From: CAYLJJ01 sp964384025
GTDB lineage: Bacteria > Myxococcota_A > Bradymonadia > UBA7976 > UBA1532
DNA: 64,000 nucleotides
NCBI GenBank assembly: GCA_964384025.1
Contig: CAYLJJ010000001.1
Span: forward strand, 62,001 to 126,000
Reading direction: 5' to 3'
Under the pieces are notes generated by a model. That model was given only the letters and a program-made list of their open reading frames with translations, was not told the DNA's origin and did not search any database. A program made the translations under genes and the position numbers. Below are positions 32,615-41,492 of this stretch, piece after piece; the stretch's first letter is position 1, and each line of letters begins with the position of its first letter.

Positions 32615-35600
32615 TTACTCCTCCGCCTCACTCAAAAGCTCCGCGAGTCGCTGTAAGCAGATCCGCGTTGTCTCAAGTGTCTCTCGGCGCTCAGCCAGAC
32701 TGAAATCATAGATCAACTGTCGCTCCGCCGTTGCTCTAAAACGGCTCTCGCTGCTGCTCACGAGTTTGATGATCGCTGCCACCGGCATAGGGCTCTCAGG
32801 GTGAAAATTGAAGAGGGGTCCAGAGCCCCTCAGTTCCAAGCTTTTCAGGCCGATGTAGCGGGCCAAGCTGCGGATCCTCATCAACTCTACCAAGTTCTCA
32901 GCGATCCCCGGTAGAGGGCCAAAGCGGTCTTCCATCTCTTCAGCGAGCGCCAAAACATCCTCTTCATCCCCAGAGTTGGCTAAGCGCTTATAAAAAAGCA
33001 GGCGCAGCTGGCTGTCAGGGATGTACTCCTCTGGGAGGAGGGCAGCGGTCTGTAGCTTGATCTCAGGATCAAACTCAAGCGGGGGCTTTTCTCCTCGGAG
33101 TTTGCGCACCGCCTCCGCCAACATCCGAGAGTACATATCCAAGCCCACCGCCTGAACATGTCCCTTCTGGCGTGTCCCCAGCAGCTCTCCAGCTCCCCTC
33201 AGCTCCATGTCGTGGCTGGCGATCTGGAAGCCTGAGCCCAACTCAGTAAATTTTTGAATGATGGAGAGGCGCTCACGGGCCTCAGGCCTCAATACCGCCT
33301 CGCTGGGAACCATGAGGTAGCAGTAACCCCGCTCTCGACTGCGGCCCACTCGACCTCGCAGTTGGTAGAGTTGAGCTAAGCCAAAGTGATCCGCTTGATC
33401 GATGAGCATGGTGTTGGCGTTGGGGATGTCGATGCCAGATTCGATGATGGTGGTGGAGAGCAGGAGGTTATAGCGGCCCTCGCTGAAGTCCACCATCACC
33501 TTCTCAAGACGCTTCGGCTCCATCTGTCCATGCCCGACGATGATACGCGCCTCTGGGATCAGCGCAGTGAGCCAGGCTCGACGAGCCTCAATGCTGTGAA
33601 CCCGGTTATGGATAAAGAAGCTCTGCCCTCCTCGCTGAAGCTCTCGCATAATCGCGTCGCGGATGAGCTGATCGCTGGAGCGGCAGATATAGGTACGAAC
33701 GCTGAGACGATCACTGGGAGCTGTGGTGATCACGCTCAGATCTCGAAGCCCGCCCAAACTGAGCTGTAGAGTTCGAGGGATCGGCGTCGCGGTCATCGAG
33801 AGCACATCTACCTGAGCCCTCATCTCCTTGAGCTTCTCCTTATGCTTCACCCCGAAGCGATGCTCCTCGTCCAGGACCAAGAGGCCTAGATCTTTGAAGC
33901 ATACATCCTTGCTGAGCAACCGATGAGTGCCAACGATGATATCGACACGCCCTCGCTTGAGATCCTGGATCACCTCCCGGCTGGCTTCACGGCCGACCAG
34001 ACGACTGAGCAGCTCTACCCGCACGGGATATTGAGCGAAGCGCTCCTTGAAGTTACGGAAGTGTTGAAGGGCCAGGACCGTAGTGGGCACTAAGAGCGCC
34101 ATCTGCTTGCCATCCAAGACCGCCTTCATCGCCGCGCGCAGCGCCACCTCTGTCTTTCCAAAGCCCACATCACCACAGAGGAGACGATCCATGGGCCGCT
34201 CTCGTCTCATATCCGCGATGATCTCCTCAATGGCGCGAGCCTGATCGGGAGTCTCCTCAAAGGGGAAGCTGGCCTCAAAGCTGCGAAAGAGATCATCGGG
34301 AGGGGAGAAGGCATAGCCCTTAGCCATCTCTCGCCGAGCGTAGAGATTTAGGAAAAGAAGGGCATCCTCCTCAGCAGACTTACGCGCCTTCCCCTGGACC
34401 TTCTGCCAGGCGCTGCCTCCCAACTTATCTCTACGGGGATCGGGCTTGCCCACATACTTCTGAAGGCGCCCCAGCTTATAGACTGGGAGATAGAGCTTGT
34501 CCCGCCCTGCGAACTCGATGATCAGGAAATCAGATTCTGTGTTGCCCAGGACCATCTTCTTGAGCCCAGCGTAGCGCCCCAGGCCGTGATCAGCGTGGAC
34601 CACATGATCCCCAGGACTCAGCTCTCGGAAGCTTTGCAGGAAAGGATCACCTGAGTCTCGCTTAGGGGCACGGCGCTTGGGGGCCTTGCGACCAAAGATC
34701 TCCCCCTCGGTCAGGAGACAGAAGCCCTGACTTAAGAGACGAAACCCCCTCGTCAGATCTCCCTTGAGGAGGATCACCCCAGGTTGAGCTTCAAGGGTGG
34801 GCTCTAAGAACGCGGCGGCCTTGAGCGCTCGTTCTGTATGCACTCCGTAGTTCTTGAGCAGGCGCTCCAGGCGGTTAAGTTGTGTTTCTTGGCGACAGGT
34901 GATCAACACCCGCAGCCCCTCAGCGACCCAAGCTCGAACCTCCTCTGCCAAGGGCTTCAGCGGCTCTGAACCCCCCCGGAGATTCTCCAGCGCTTGGCGC
35001 AGGTCCTGATTGCCCTGCACCTCAAAGCGCAACGCCTCTCGGGGACCTTCGGTGCTGATCTCCTCTTGAACCTGGAGCGTGTGGGCGCGGATCTGCTGCC
35101 GCTTAGAGAGCGCAGCGAGGAGATCGCTGGGACGCAGGCTGTGAACCTCAGGGGGTAGGCAGGGGAGAGGGCCTGTTTGAGCCTTTTCATAGGATCCAGA
35201 GAGCAGATCCCAGTGATCGCGGAGGTGCTCTCCAACGCCCATCGGATCGAGGATAAGGAAGCGCCCCTGTCGTGGCAGGGCCTCTAAGATGGGCTCCAAC
35301 TTGGGGTAAAAGGCGGGGCGAAAAGCCTCCACTCCCATAAAGGGAATACCCTGATGAAGATCATCCAAGATCGCCTGAAGATCCCGAGAGGGGATCCCCT
35401 GAGCGGCGCTGGCCTTGAGGATGCCCCGCCGCGCCTGCTCCTTAAAGGGGGAGATCAGTAACTCCTCTCGCACAGGAGGACAGAGCAGCTCTCCTCCAGC
35501 GCTCTTTAAGCTGCGCTGGCTCTCTGGATTAAAGAGCTGGAGGCTCTCCACCTCATCCCCCCAAAGCTCCACTCGCACAGGTTGACTGAGTTGAGGAGGG

Positions 35601-36145
35601 AAAATATCGATGGTGCCTCCTCGAAGGGCAAAGCTGCCTGGATCTTCTACCGTGCTCACGGCGTGATAGCCTGAGCCCGCCAAGCTTCTCAGCAGCCCCT
35701 GACGATCTAGAGACTGTCCCACGCTGATCAGAGTGCTGCGCTCTAAGAGAATCTCTTGAGGGAGAACTGGGCGTGCCAAGGCGCCCGCTGAGAGCAGGAT
35801 AAAGGGGGGCTCCTCCCAAGCGAGGCGGCTCAGAGAGGCCATCAGCTCCATCACCCGCCCTCGATCAGGGCTGAGGTGGCCATAGGGGCTGTGATCGATA
35901 AAGGGGATCTGTAAGACCCCTTCGTTGGAGAAGAAGCACAGATCATCCCTCAGGCGCCGCGCCTCGCTCTCTGTAGGGCAGAGGAGGATCAGGGGGCTCT
36001 GAAGCTGGGCTCTCAACTTGACCGCCAGATAGGCCAAAAGCTCTAGGTCCAGGCCTTGTAGATCGACGCTGGCAGCTCCAGAGCTGAGAGCCTCTAGTAG
36101 AGGCTTGAGGGGGAAACGCTCTCGCGCTTTTTGAAAATCGCTCAT
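32615..36145 (-). CDS. mfd: Transcription-repair coupling factor Mfd
   Basis: 1,176 residues, close to the usual 1,150. An N-terminal UvrB-like module is followed by the RNA-polymerase-interacting CarD-like domain (D-H-V-V-H-A-D-H-G-L-G-R-Y region, about 510), the RecG-like translocase with Walker A G-D-V-G-F-G-K-T-E-V-A and D-E-E-H-R-F-G-V, helicase motif VI Q-L-R-G-R-V-G-R-S, and a C-terminal TRCF domain. It removes stalled RNA polymerase and recruits UvrA. The ATG overlaps the upstream FadL-like stop (ATGA), an unusual partnership for a repair gene. Confidence 0.96.
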   Translation of the reverse strand: MSDFQKARERFPLKPLLEALSSGAASVDLQGLDLELLAYLAVKLRAQLQSPLILLCPTESEARRLRDDLCFFSNEGVLQIPFIDHSPYGHLSPDRGRVMELMASLSRLAWEEPPFILLSAGALARPVLPQEILLERSTLISVGQSLDRQGLLRSLAGSGYHAVSTVEDPGSFALRGGTIDIFPPQLSQPVRVELWGDEVESLQLFNPESQRSLKSAGGELLCPPVREELLISPFKEQARRGILKASAAQGIPSRDLQAILDDLHQGIPFMGVEAFRPAFYPKLEPILEALPRQGRFLILDPMGVGEHLRDHWDLLSGSYEKAQTGPLPCLPPEVHSLRPSDLLAALSKRQQIRAHTLQVQEEISTEGPREALRFEVQGNQDLRQALENLRGGSEPLKPLAEEVRAWVAEGLRVLITCRQETQLNRLERLLKNYGVHTERALKAAAFLEPTLEAQPGVILLKGDLTRGFRLLSQGFCLLTEGEIFGRKAPKRRAPKRDSGDPFLQSFRELSPGDHVVHADHGLGRYAGLKKMVLGNTESDFLIIEFAGRDKLYLPVYKLGRLQKYVGKPDPRRDKLGGSAWQKVQGKARKSAEEDALLFLNLYARREMAKGYAFSPPDDLFRSFEASFPFEETPDQARAIEEIIADMRRERPMDRLLCGDVGFGKTEVALRAAMKAVLDGKQMALLVPTTVLALQHFRNFKERFAQYPVRVELLSRLVGREASREVIQDLKRGRVDIIVGTHRLLSKDVCFKDLGLLVLDEEHRFGVKHKEKLKEMRAQVDVLSMTATPIPRTLQLSLGGLRDLSVITTAPSDRLSVRTYICRSSDQLIRDAIMRELQRGGQSFFIHNRVHSIEARRAWLTALIPEARIIVGHGQMEPKRLEKVMVDFSEGRYNLLLSTTIIESGIDIPNANTMLIDQADHFGLAQLYQLRGRVGRSRERGYCYLMVPSEAVLRPEARERLSIIQKFTELGSGFQIASHDMELRGAGELLGTRQKGHVQAVGLDMYSRMLAEAVRKLRGEKPPLEFDPEIKLQTAALLPEEYIPDSQLRLLFYKRLANSGDEEDVLALAEEMEDRFGPLPGIAENLVELMRIRSLARYIGLKSLELRGSGPLFNFHPESPMPVAAIIKLVSSSESRFRATAERQLIYDFSLAERRETLETTRICLQRLAELLSEAEE

Positions 36146-37650
36146 CCCTCTCCTCTCCAGCTCAGGCTTAGGGCCAGGATGTGATAATGGCCCGAGAAGC
36201 GACCGTTACCGATCACCTTCCAACCTGGACCCTCCTCGGGGTTTGGTTCAGAAGCCAGATCGATAAGGCGAACCTCACTGCTCTTTACCTCACGTGGCAG
36301 CAAACCCACATAACTATAAGCCAGATCCCAGCCCCAGGCTCCAAGGCGCCAACCCAGCCCTCCCGCCAGAGACCAGCGCTCTAGACCGGGGAAGTCAAGC
36401 TGAGTGTAGCGTTCAGGAGAAGCCCCTCGCTCCCAACTCCCTCCCAAGCGCCCACGCCAACCAGCACCCAAACGGAGGCTGCTCCCCAGGCGCAGCCCAT
36501 GAACATCTCGATAGCGACGTAGAGACTTCAAGTTAGGGATCGGCTCCAGGCTCTGAGTGCTCCCCTGAGCGTCCAGGGGCAGTTCTGCTCGCTGAGCCTC
36601 AAAGCGGGGAGCTATAGAACGGTGGCTGGAGGAGCGCTCATAGAGGTAGAGGGCTTCAAGATCCCAGGCAACCTCCCCTTCAGCATGCCAGCTCAGATAG
36701 CGCAGCCCCAACTTAAAGACCAGGGGCAGCTTAAGATCCATGGCAACCCCATCCTCAACCCCCTCCTCGTCGTAGAGCAGCAGCTCCTGATCGGCTTGAT
36801 AGGGTCCCAGAGGCGCCGGGCCTTCAGGACAGGGGCCTTCAGGGCAGGGGATATTATAGAGGTGAATCTCTACATCTCCCTCTGCCTCAATCGCGACAGG
36901 GGGGCGCAAGCTCAGCCCCAGCTCCCAGTTGGGGTGAGGAGAATATTGCAAACCCAAGATGGCGCTGGGGCTGAAAAGATCCTCCAGGTGGATCTGATTG
37001 AGGGCGGGGCGGATGCCCCCTGTAGCCAGCTCAATATCTCCCCAGAAGACAACCGCTTGAAGGGTCAAACCCAAACGCAGCGAGGGAGAGAGGCGCCAAG
37101 CCAGAGCCAAGCTGGGATAGAAGAGCTGCATCTCTTCGCTCACCAAGAGGCCATTGGGGACCAGGGCGGTAGCGGCGGAGCCTCCCAGGCCCTCTAAAAC
37201 CTCTTCTCCATTATCTCGGGTGGCAGAGCGGATGCTGAGCTGATCAGAGAAGCGTCGTTTGCCCACCCCAGGAGGACCATAGATCCCCAGCCCCAAACGC
37301 AGTTGGGGGAGTTGAGGAAGGTCAAAGGCGGCGAAGAGCATCGGTGCTAAGAAAACAGACTCTAACTGCTCCAAAGCTTCAAAGCGGCGGGTGACATCGA
37401 ATTTGATGTGATCTGAAGCAGGCTCAAAGCGATGCTGAAGCTGAACAAGCTGGAGCCCCAGCAGGAGCTGAGAACCCTTGGAGCGTGCCAAACCCGCTGG
37501 GTTGTGATAGAGCGCAGAGGGCTCTGCAATGGAAGCACAGACCGCTCCAGCCCGCCCCAGGGCTCGAGCCCCATTATCAGGATACTCGCTCTCAAAACCC
37601 CCAGCCAGAGCTGAGAGGGGGAGCAGTAGAGGGAGGATTAAGGGCTTCAC
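36142..37650 (-). CDS. FadL/OmpP1/TodX-family outer-membrane transporter
   Basis: 502 residues. After a signal peptide (about 1-16) the N-terminus G-A-R-A-L-G-R-A-G-A...E-P-S-A-L-Y-H-N-P-A-G-L-A is the hallmark of the FadL family hatch region. The rest alternates as in a 14-strand barrel and ends with an aromatic strand. FadL proteins move hydrophobic molecules, such as fatty acids or aromatics, across the outer membrane. GTG start with no strong ribosome-binding site. It is first in the minus-strand run leading to mfd, the foldases and the pilus genes; the foldases downstream could serve such barrels. Confidence 0.85.
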   Translation of the reverse strand: MKPLILPLLLPLSALAGGFESEYPDNGARALGRAGAVCASIAEPSALYHNPAGLARSKGSQLLLGLQLVQLQHRFEPASDHIKFDVTRRFEALEQLESVFLAPMLFAAFDLPQLPQLRLGLGIYGPPGVGKRRFSDQLSIRSATRDNGEEVLEGLGGSAATALVPNGLLVSEEMQLFYPSLALAWRLSPSLRLGLTLQAVVFWGDIELATGGIRPALNQIHLEDLFSPSAILGLQYSPHPNWELGLSLRPPVAIEAEGDVEIHLYNIPCPEGPCPEGPAPLGPYQADQELLLYDEEGVEDGVAMDLKLPLVFKLGLRYLSWHAEGEVAWDLEALYLYERSSSHRSIAPRFEAQRAELPLDAQGSTQSLEPIPNLKSLRRYRDVHGLRLGSSLRLGAGWRGRLGGSWERGASPERYTQLDFPGLERWSLAGGLGWRLGAWGWDLAYSYVGLLPREVKSSEVRLIDLASEPNPEEGPGWKVIGNGRFSGHYHILALSLSWRGEG

Positions 37651-37732
37651 AGCGCCGGGAAGATAGCAGCGATGCTGGGGAAATCAACGCTGCTCTTCCT
37701 AAAATATAGGGATTTGAGGAGCGGTGCTAGAG

Positions 37733-37762
37733 TTGACACCTTCCCGTTTTCGTTAATAGCCT
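37733..37762 (+). promoter_or_regulatory. Weak candidate promoter for the Asp-rich lipoprotein operon
   Basis: A perfect TTGACA at 37733-37738 is followed after 18 bases by TAGCCT, a poor -10 box; TAATAG at 15 bases is an alternative. It lies within the 140-bp divergent region between the FadL-like gene and the lipoprotein, 50 bases before the GTG start. Support is only the -35 box and location. Confidence 0.35.
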
Positions 37763-37790
37763 ACCCTGCTGCTCTTCTCTGGAGGTCTTC

Positions 37791-40037
37791 GTGCATCGCT
37801 CCTCTCTTTCTTTGACATTCTCCCTTTTTTTACTCTGGGGTTGTGACAGCTCTACGCAAACCCCTGTCGAGGATCCACTCCCTCAGGTCTCACTGGCGGT
37901 GATCAGCCCCTGTGGTCGAGCCTACGGTCTGGCTCCTACCGCAGAGGACCCAACTCGCTATCCCCTGGAGATCATCATTCGAGGCCTTGAGGGCAATATC
38001 GCGCCCGGCGCGACGGCGCGCTTTAAAATCGACAGTGATGTAGATCCCCAAGTTTTCCTCTTTCAATCCGCCAAGGAGAGCTTTGAGATCAGCGGCTCCA
38101 CTGAAGATATCAGTAAAAAACGCTCTGTTCTCCACACCTTTGAAGGACCACGCATCCAGGATGCCTTCATCTGTGGTGCGGTAGAGACCCTGGAGATCAG
38201 CGCCCAGATCAAAAACATCAGCCTCCCCAACGGAGAGACGCTCGATCTGGATACCGAGCCTTTGACCATTCGATGTCTCAACGCTCAGGAGTATGCCAGC
38301 ACCTGTGTTCCTCCAGAGGAGCTGGATCAGGGGCTGGATGGAGAGATCTCAGAAGCGGGACCAAACTCAGAGGCGGGGCCAGATTCAGATGCAGAGGTTG
38401 GGGTAGACACAGACGCTGATGCTTCTGATGCTGATGCTTCCGACGCTGATGCTGTCGCTGAGGGGGGGCTCCCGATTCCTCAGTCCTGGTCGATCCGCTT
38501 CCTCCCCCCACCAGCAGATGAGTTGATCATCGGGATCCGAGGTACCGGAGCGGGGCGTCAAGATAATGTCCTCTTGAGGTTCTCTGTTGAAGCTCTGGGC
38601 GAGCCTCTTAATGATGTCGAGGTGGTCTTCACTCTCCCTGAGCAGGCCCCACCAGGGGTTGATATTCTGCCCAAGTTGATGCTGACAGGTGCTGAAGGGG
38701 TCCCTGGTGAAGCTTCGGTGCGCCTCATCGCTGGAGGCAGTCCAGGGGTTGTCACTGTAGAAGCGGTTGCTTGTCGTGAAGGTTTTCAACGGGACGCACG
38801 AGAGCAGCCGATCATCTCACGGAATTCAGGCCGCCTTGAGGGGCGATGCAACCTCAATGAAGAGGGAGAGGAGACCATCTCTGAGAGCACTCGGAGTGGG
38901 ATCATCGTCATCCGAGGGGGGATCCCCAGTATGGACTCCTTTAATTTTCAGTGCGAAGACAGCATTATCCCTGCCTTCACGGATCGACCGGAGATAGATG
39001 TTTGGTTGCTGGGAGACGCTCCAGGTACAACTTGCCATGTTCACTTGGCCGACCGTCTTAATGGCGTGATCGACACTGAAACCCAGGTGCTCTTCCTGAC
39101 CGAGGCGGGCAGCGTGGTTCAGTCCAACTTTACAGATATCAACGGCGCCACCAGCACTGCACATCGCATCGCTTACCCAACCCCAGTCAACGTTGATCCA
39201 CAGGAGGAGCTGAACCCTGCTGATGCCTTGGTTACTTTGGTGGCTGTAACCCGAGGTGAGGAGGCCTTTATCGACCGAGATGGCAACAAATACTATGAGG
39301 AGGCCTTCGACCTCTTCCCACCTGAGTTTGACCTCAGCGAACCCTATGTCGACGCCAACGACAATCAGCGTTTTGATGAGAGCGACTGTGACAGTGATGA
39401 GTGTGAAAATCCCAGGTTTGAACAGGAGGAGTTTAGAGGTCGAGATTGCGTCGAGGGCAGCTGTGTCTTTGAGGGGGCCAACGGAACTTGGGATGGCAAT
39501 ATCGAGATCTGGAAATCCACCAAGGTGCTTTGGGTCGGCAACCTCTCTGCGCTGGAGTTTGCCGTCCCAAGTATCGATTTTTGGATTCCCACAGAGCCCA
39601 GCTACATCGGAGGAGCCTGCTTAAACGGCAGCTGTAGCGACAGCCCCATTCGCCCTGCCTGTCCTGATGCAGCGAATCTATACAGCACCACAGGAGGAAG
39701 CTTTCGAATTGAAACCAAGCTGGTAGATGACAACGGGAACTGTTTGGACGGCTTTAATCAGGGGCATATCCGGATCAACTCCTCCAGCAAATATGCCATG
39801 ATCGATGGACAGGAGTTCATCGATATCGGAGAGGGAACTCCCTGTTGGGAATACGACGATGAGACCGATGAACTCATCCCCTCCACTCAGGAGATCGGTT
39901 GGACTTTTATCGATGTAGGCGATGAACCTGCGATCGATGATGCTCCCGAATTTGAGCAGATCAGCATTGAGTTGAACTACAAAGGGGTGTCTGGTGAGAA
40001 CCGTCTCTTCAGTCAAACCATCCTCCTGTGTCGTTGA
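37791..40037 (+). CDS. Large Asp-rich lipoprotein with beta-sandwich (Ig-like) repeats
   Basis: 748 residues. GTG start with GGAGG five bases upstream; lipobox L-W-G-C (Cys18). After an N-terminal beta domain (about 30-165) comes a low-complexity linker of alternating D and A with S (about 195-225). Then follow Ig/CARDB-like beta domains (about 235-330 and 340-450), a segment with D-x-D-x-N-x-Y and D-A-N-D-N-Q-R-F-D-E, which look like dockerin- or EF-hand-type calcium loops (about 495-530), and a Cys-containing C-terminal domain. Probably a surface-exposed, calcium-stabilised lipoprotein. No named family. It overlaps murI by a few bases. Confidence 0.72.
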   Translation: MHRSSLSLTFSLFLLWGCDSSTQTPVEDPLPQVSLAVISPCGRAYGLAPTAEDPTRYPLEIIIRGLEGNIAPGATARFKIDSDVDPQVFLFQSAKESFEISGSTEDISKKRSVLHTFEGPRIQDAFICGAVETLEISAQIKNISLPNGETLDLDTEPLTIRCLNAQEYASTCVPPEELDQGLDGEISEAGPNSEAGPDSDAEVGVDTDADASDADASDADAVAEGGLPIPQSWSIRFLPPPADELIIGIRGTGAGRQDNVLLRFSVEALGEPLNDVEVVFTLPEQAPPGVDILPKLMLTGAEGVPGEASVRLIAGGSPGVVTVEAVACREGFQRDAREQPIISRNSGRLEGRCNLNEEGEETISESTRSGIIVIRGGIPSMDSFNFQCEDSIIPAFTDRPEIDVWLLGDAPGTTCHVHLADRLNGVIDTETQVLFLTEAGSVVQSNFTDINGATSTAHRIAYPTPVNVDPQEELNPADALVTLVAVTRGEEAFIDRDGNKYYEEAFDLFPPEFDLSEPYVDANDNQRFDESDCDSDECENPRFEQEEFRGRDCVEGSCVFEGANGTWDGNIEIWKSTKVLWVGNLSALEFAVPSIDFWIPTEPSYIGGACLNGSCSDSPIRPACPDAANLYSTTGGSFRIETKLVDDNGNCLDGFNQGHIRINSSSKYAMIDGQEFIDIGEGTPCWEYDDETDELIPSTQEIGWTFIDVGDEPAIDDAPEFEQISIELNYKGVSGENRLFSQTILLCR

Positions 40038-40861
40038 ACGCAGATCAGCCCATAGGCATCTTTGATTCAGGCCTGGGTGGCTTAACCGTCGCCGCTGCCA
40101 TCGCCAGAGCCCTCCCCAAAGAGGAGCTGCTTTATCTGGGGGACACAGCACGTGTACCCTATGGCACCCGCTCCCCCGCTACGGTGGTTCGCTACGCTCG
40201 TAAGAACGTTGCCTTCCTCAAAAATTTTCAGGTGAAGTTGGTGGTGGTGGCTTGTAACACGGTCTCCGCTCAGGGCTTGGGAGGCTTGGCTGATGGCAGT
40301 AAAATTCCTCTTATGGGAGTGATTCGTCCTGGCGCTCGCGCGGCTCAGGTCCAGACCCAGAGTGGGGAGATCGCTATCTTGGGGACCCCTGCTACGATCT
40401 ACTCTGGGGCCTACGAACACGCCTTGCACGAGCTGGATCACCACCTCAAGCTGCTCTCGATCCCCTGCCCCCTCTTTGTCCCCTTGGTGGAGTCTGGTTG
40501 GTTGGAACATTCAGTCACCCGCATGGTGGTTCAGGATTACCTCGCGCCTCTCAAAGGGAGCGAGGTGGATACCATAATCTTGGGCTGCACCCACTACCCT
40601 CTCTTGGCACCTCTCATCGCTGAAGAGGCTGAGCAGCTCTTGGGCTACGCTCCTCAGATCATCGACTCAGCTCAGGCGGTAGCTGTGGCGGTTCAAGGGT
40701 TTTTGGGAGCCGAAGGGCTCCGAGAGAACGCCGCCGGAAGAGGGCGCTTCTTTGTGACCGACACCCCCCAAGGAGCAGCCCAAGTCGCAGGCCGCTTCTG
40801 GGGGGCTGCATTGGGGGAGACGCTGCAGCTTGAGCATATCGATCTCTTGGATGATCTATGA
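40028..40861 (+). CDS. murI: Glutamate racemase
   Basis: 277 residues. Signatures: I-G-I-F-D-S-G-L-G-G-L-T-V near the N-terminus, G-D-T-A-R-V-P-Y-G, the first catalytic Cys in V-V-A-C-N-T-V-S-A and the second in L-G-C-T-H-Y-P-L-L. It makes D-glutamate for peptidoglycan. The start is GTG at 40028 or TTG at 40034; both overlap the end of the upstream lipoprotein gene. The stop overlaps the next start (ATGA). The operon mixes cell-wall and envelope functions. Confidence 0.94.
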   Translation: MSLNADQPIGIFDSGLGGLTVAAAIARALPKEELLYLGDTARVPYGTRSPATVVRYARKNVAFLKNFQVKLVVVACNTVSAQGLGGLADGSKIPLMGVIRPGARAAQVQTQSGEIAILGTPATIYSGAYEHALHELDHHLKLLSIPCPLFVPLVESGWLEHSVTRMVVQDYLAPLKGSEVDTIILGCTHYPLLAPLIAEEAEQLLGYAPQIIDSAQAVAVAVQGFLGAEGLRENAAGRGRFFVTDTPQGAAQVAGRFWGAALGETLQLEHIDLLDDL

Positions 40862-41490
40862 TTCTCGGTCTCAATACAGACGTGCGCTATCGGGGAAAGA
40901 CTTTCCACCTCCAAACCGAGGATTCGGGTGTCCAGAACCCTGTTCTCCTGACTCATATTTTCTTGGGAGGCAGCATTATTGGGACACGACGAAGTGAGTA
41001 CGGGGAGGTGCTGGAGCGTTCCGATCTGGAGGAGTATGTGCGGGGCCTCATGCGACGGCAGCATAGAGAGGCTTATCAAGCCCTCCTGAGTGGAGAGTTT
41101 GATAAAAGCGGCCGCCAAGGACCCAGCGCGGGACTCAGCCATATTCCCCTCGCCCGCAAGAAGGGTCCTGTAGGCTTGATGAGCGAAAGCAGCTCCTCTA
41201 AAGAGCCGCTCCCGCAGCCAGAAGTTGAGCCAGAGCCATCCCCCTCTCCCTTTAAACTGAAACCTCTCCCTGAGCCCCCCAAGTTGGAGGAGGAGAAGAA
41301 CTCTGAAGAGGGAGATGATTCTATGTTGGGCTCCGTGGATATGTTCTTTGTCGAAGATGAGAGCATCTCCGCTGATGAAAGCTACCAGGAGTACAACGCA
41401 GAGCCCCTAGAGTATCCCAGCGCCCTGATGTCTGGGCTTAGCCTAGACCGCCTCCTCCTCAGCCACCTCCTGGAGGAGGAGGCGCCCTGA
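40858..41490 (+). CDS. Conserved deltaproteobacterial-type protein of unknown function
   Basis: 210 residues, no signal peptide, so cytoplasmic. The first 80 residues are distinctive: L-N-T-D-V-R-Y-R-G-K-T-F-H-L-Q-T-E-D-S-G, then H-I-F-L-G-G-S-I-I-G-T-R-R-S-E-Y and L-M-R-R-Q-H-R-E; I have seen this type as a conserved hypothetical in deltaproteobacteria. The rest is acidic and Pro/Ser-rich, probably disordered, ending in a hydrophobic helix. It is coupled to murI (ATGA) and followed two bases later by the S41 peptidase. Function unknown. Confidence 0.7.
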   Translation: MILGLNTDVRYRGKTFHLQTEDSGVQNPVLLTHIFLGGSIIGTRRSEYGEVLERSDLEEYVRGLMRRQHREAYQALLSGEFDKSGRQGPSAGLSHIPLARKKGPVGLMSESSSSKEPLPQPEVEPEPSPSPFKLKPLPEPPKLEEEKNSEEGDDSMLGSVDMFFVEDESISADESYQEYNAEPLEYPSALMSGLSLDRLLLSHLLEEEAP

Positions 41491-41492
41491 AC

